Positions 61,117 through 64,000 of a stretch of DNA of 64,000 bases are shown one piece after another (position 1 is the stretch's first letter; the number at the start of each line of letters is the position of its first letter). Location of the stretch: assembly GCA_046349315.1 (NCBI GenBank), contig JAXMCQ010000005.1, forward strand, positions 186,001-250,000, given 5' to 3'. Source of the DNA: JAEUMG01 sp046349315. Lineage in GTDB: Bacteria; Pseudomonadota; Alphaproteobacteria; Rhizobiales; Aestuariivirgaceae. The translations under genes were made by a program, and so were the position numbers. The notes under the pieces were generated by a model. The model had not been told where the DNA came from. It worked only from the letters and a program-made list of their open reading frames with translations, and made no database searches.

Positions 61117-61139
61117 AAATTCCAATACGAGGTGACGCC

Positions 61140-64000
61140 ATGACCCTCATCAGGGAAACCGACTACGGCACGCCGAAGTCCAAATCCGAAAAGCTGGTGA
61201 CGCTCGAAATCGACGGCCACGAAGTAACCGTGCCCGAAGGCACCTCCATCATGCGCGCCGCGATGGAGCTCGGCACCAAGATCCCCAAGCTCTGCGCCAC
61301 CGACTCGCTCAATTCCTTCGGCTCCTGCCGGCTTTGCCTCGTCGAGATCGAAGGCCGGAAAGGTACCCCCGCCTCCTGCACGACGCCCGTTGCACCCGGC
61401 ATCAAGGTCAAGACCCAGACCGACCGCCTCGCGCAGTTGCGCAAGGGAGTGATGGAACTCTACATCTCCGACCATCCGCTTGACTGCCTGACCTGTGCGG
61501 CCAATGGCGACTGCGAATTGCAGGACATGGCGGGTGCCGTTGGCCTGCGCGAAGTGCGCTACGGTTATGAAGGCGACAATCACGTCTTCGCCAAGCGCGA
61601 TGGCGAAGACAATTTCCGCTACAAGGCGAAGGATCAGAGCAACCCCTATTTCACCTTCGATCCGGCGAAATGCATCGTCTGCTCGCGCTGCGTGCGCGCC
61701 TGCGAAGAGGTGCAGGGCACTTTCGCATTGACCATCGACGGCCGCGGCTTTGCCTCGCATGTCTCGGCCGGCATGGACGAGAATTTCCTCGATTCCGAAT
61801 GCGTGTCCTGCGGCGCCTGCGTCCAGGCTTGCCCGACCGCGACGCTCACCGAAAAGTCGATCATCGAATTCGGCCAGCCCGATCATTCGGTGGTGACGAC
61901 CTGCGCTTATTGCGGCGTCGGCTGTTCCTTCAAGGCCGAAATGCAGGGCGACCGCGTCGTCAACATGGAGCCCTACAAGGATGGCGGCGCCAATGAGGGC
62001 CATTCCTGTGTGAAGGGCCGCTTCGCCTGGGGCTATGCGACGCACAAGGATCGCGTGCTGAAGCCGATGATCCGCGAGAAGATTTCCGATCCTTGGCGCG
62101 AAGTGTCCTGGGACGAGGCGATCAACTACACGGCCCGGCGCCTGCGCGAAATTCAAGGCAAGTATGGCCGCGGTTCGATCGGCGGCATCACCTCGTCGCG
62201 CTGCACGAATGAAGAAGTCTATGCGATGCAGAAGATGATCCGCACCGCCTTCGGCAACAACAATGTCGATACTTGCGCGCGCGTATGCCATTCGCCGACC
62301 GGCTATGGGCTGAAGCAGACTTTCGGCACCTCCGCCGGCACGCAGGATTTCAAGAGCGTCGAGGAGAGCGACGTCATTCTCATCATCGGCGCCAATCCGA
62401 CCGACGGCCATCCGGTCTTTGCCTCGCGCATGAAGAAGCGCCTGCGCGAAGGTGCCAAGCTCATCGTCGTCGATCCGCGCCGCACCGACATCGTGCGCTC
62501 GCCGCATGTCGAGGCCGATTATCACCTCGCTCTCATGCCCGGCACCAATGTCGCCGTCGTCAATGCGCTTTCGCATGTGATCGTCACTGAAGACCTCGTC
62601 GACCACAAATTCGTGGCCGAGCGCTGCGATCCCGTCGAATTCGCACGCTGGGCGAGTTTCATCGCCGAGCCGCGCAATTCGCCTGAAGCTTTGGAAGCGA
62701 TCACCGGCGTTCCCGCCGCCGATGTCCGCGCCGCGGCGCGGCTTTTCGCGACCGGCGGCAATGGCGCCATCTATTACGGCCTCGGCGTCACCGAGCACAG
62801 CCAGGGCTCGACCATGGTCATGGGCATGGCCAATCTCGCCATGGCGACCGGCAATATCGGCCGCCGCGGCGTCGGCGTTAATCCCCTGCGCGGCCAGAAC
62901 AACGTCCAGGGCTCCTGCGACATGGGGTCCTTCCCGCATGAATTCTCGGGCTATCGTCACGTCTCCGACAACACCGTGCGCCAGCTTTTCGAAAGCGTGT
63001 GGAAGATACCTCTCGAAGCCGAACCGGGCTTGCGCATTCCCAACATGTTCAACGCCGCAATCGAAGGTACCTTTAAGGGCATCTTCGTCCAAGGCGAAGA
63101 TCTTGTGCAGTCGGATCCCGATACCAATCACGTAACGGCCGCCTTCGAGCAGATGGAATGCGTCATCGTGCAGGATCTCTTCCTCAACGAGACGGCGGCT
63201 TACGCGCATGTCTTTCTGCCCGGCACATCCTTCCTCGAGAAGGATGGCACCTTCACCAATGCCGAGCGCCGCATCAATCGCGTGCGCCCGGTCATGGCGC
63301 CCAAGCAGGGCATGCAGGAATGGGAAGTAGTCTGCCGGGTCGCAACCGCCATGGGCTATCCGATGAGTTACCCCTCGGGTGCCGCGATCATGGACGAGAT
63401 CGCCCAGGTGACACCGACCTTTGCCGGCGTCTCCTTCGAGAAGCTCGACAAGGTCGGCTCGCTCCAGTGGCCCTGCAACGACAAGGCGCCGGAAGGCACG
63501 CCGATCATGCATGTCGACGGCTTCGTGCGCGGCAAGGGCCGCTTCATGGTCACCGAATTTGTGCCGACGCCGGAGCGCACCAACCGCTTCTTCCCGCTCA
63601 TCCTTACGACAGGTCGCATCTTGAGCCAGTACAATGTCGGCGCCCAGACAAGGCGCACCGGCAATGTCGCCTGGCATCCCGAAGATGTACTTGAGATTCA
63701 TCCGCATGATGCCGAAGTGCGCGGCATTGCCGAGGGCACGATGGTGTCGCTCTCGAGCCGCAAGGGGGCAACGACTCTGCGCGCGGTGATTGCGGATCGC
63801 ATGCCGCAGGGTGTCGTCTATACGACCTTCCATCATCCGGTGACCGGCGCCAATGTGATTACCACCGAGAATTCCGACTGGGCCACCAACTGCCCGGAAT
63901 ACAAAGTGACGGCGGTGCAGGTCTCGCTCTCCAACCATCCTTCAGAATGGCAGAAGGAATGGGAAGAGCGTGAAAGCGAGAACAAGCGCGTCGGCGTCAA
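61140..64000 (+). CDS. fdsA: NAD-dependent formate dehydrogenase alpha subunit (3' end outside window)
   Basis: Molybdenum subunit that oxidises formate to CO2; 953 complete codons are in the window with no stop. In order: a plant-type [2Fe-2S] domain (LCATDSLNSFGSCRLCLVEIEG), a His-Cys3 cluster (HPLDCLTCAANGDC), two [4Fe-4S] ferredoxin motifs (CIVCSRCVRAC and CVSCGACVQAC), the FDH-type cluster CAYCGVGC, then the molybdopterin part. The Mo ligand is Cys383 in CARVCHSP, not selenocysteine. The ATG at 61140 is 256 bases from fdsB because two repeat elements intervene. Confidence 0.95.
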   Translation, partial: MTLIRETDYGTPKSKSEKLVTLEIDGHEVTVPEGTSIMRAAMELGTKIPKLCATDSLNSFGSCRLCLVEIEGRKGTPASCTTPVAPGIKVKTQTDRLAQLRKGVMELYISDHPLDCLTCAANGDCELQDMAGAVGLREVRYGYEGDNHVFAKRDGEDNFRYKAKDQSNPYFTFDPAKCIVCSRCVRACEEVQGTFALTIDGRGFASHVSAGMDENFLDSECVSCGACVQACPTATLTEKSIIEFGQPDHSVVTTCAYCGVGCSFKAEMQGDRVVNMEPYKDGGANEGHSCVKGRFAWGYATHKDRVLKPMIREKISDPWREVSWDEAINYTARRLREIQGKYGRGSIGGITSSRCTNEEVYAMQKMIRTAFGNNNVDTCARVCHSPTGYGLKQTFGTSAGTQDFKSVEESDVILIIGANPTDGHPVFASRMKKRLREGAKLIVVDPRRTDIVRSPHVEADYHLALMPGTNVAVVNALSHVIVTEDLVDHKFVAERCDPVEFARWASFIAEPRNSPEALEAITGVPAADVRAAARLFATGGNGAIYYGLGVTEHSQGSTMVMGMANLAMATGNIGRRGVGVNPLRGQNNVQGSCDMGSFPHEFSGYRHVSDNTVRQLFESVWKIPLEAEPGLRIPNMFNAAIEGTFKGIFVQGEDLVQSDPDTNHVTAAFEQMECVIVQDLFLNETAAYAHVFLPGTSFLEKDGTFTNAERRINRVRPVMAPKQGMQEWEVVCRVATAMGYPMSYPSGAAIMDEIAQVTPTFAGVSFEKLDKVGSLQWPCNDKAPEGTPIMHVDGFVRGKGRFMVTEFVPTPERTNRFFPLILTTGRILSQYNVGAQTRRTGNVAWHPEDVLEIHPHDAEVRGIAEGTMVSLSSRKGATTLRAVIADRMPQGVVYTTFHHPVTGANVITTENSDWATNCPEYKVTAVQVSLSNHPSEWQKEWEERESENKRVGV

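Noticed and set aside
61077..63938. A 953-codon open frame on the minus strand
   Set aside because: It lies wholly antisense to fdsA, which has all iron-sulfur and molybdenum motifs. The antisense product is low-complexity with excess His, Gly, Ala and Arg, the normal shadow of a GC-rich gene.

Overview
GC-rich chromosomal DNA that looks like an alphaproteobacterium, most likely of the order Hyphomicrobiales (Rhizobiales). The grounds are the mix of genes: many solute-binding-protein ABC importers, Gfo/Idh/MocA and SDR dehydrogenases, a BacA/SbmA protein, an NAD-dependent fdsGBA formate dehydrogenase, and palindromic intergenic repeats of the types common in that order. The genus cannot be read from the sequence. 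No rRNA, tRNA, CRISPR array, prophage or intact insertion sequence was recognised.

Layout. 1-3174 (minus): proX, a frame-disrupted proV and the start of proW (glycine betaine/proline type importer). 3379-4173: a DeoR-family regulator behind a 36-nt palindrome. 4152-10210 (minus): a CUT1-type sugar importer with two different ATPases whose active-site motifs are degenerate in complementary ways. 10517-14268 (plus, divergent): sugar epimerase, enolase-superfamily dehydratase, GntR/FCD regulator and 2-hydroxyacid dehydrogenase, probably a sugar or sugar-acid pathway fed by that importer. Two operator-like palindromes lie in the shared promoter region. 14269-16243: gene-poor, holding hairpin repeats and one decayed gene.

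16244-19109 (minus): oxidoreductase, PfkB kinase and SDR. 19224-21698: SDR, low-affinity iron permease family protein and FAD oxidoreductase. 21930-26600 (minus): a ribose-type importer flanked by SDRs. 26753-30724 (plus, divergent): iolG-like dehydrogenase, a second Gfo/Idh/MocA protein, kynureninase and kynurenine formamidase in one tightly overlapping operon. 30787-38598: DUF559 nuclease, SRPBCC protein, XRE-cupin regulator and hydantoinase B/A on the minus strand, facing a second, divergent kynureninase-like gene and a flavin monooxygenase. This cluster is the best candidate here for an undescribed catabolic system.

38600-39117: a ParE-type toxin killed by a nonsense codon next to an intact antitoxin. 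39216-45465: DUF1349, DUF3604, alpha/beta hydrolase, an (R)-amine-transaminase-like class IV aminotransferase and a BacA/SbmA transporter. 46214-54769: aminotransferase, branched-chain-type importer (livKGFHM order) and SDR-otnI-denD genes resembling tetronate catabolism. 54780-57712: membrane-bound adenylate cyclase and two SDRs. 57798-64000: LysR regulator and fdsG-fdsB-fdsA, with fdsA running off the window and two palindromic elements inserted between fdsB and fdsA.
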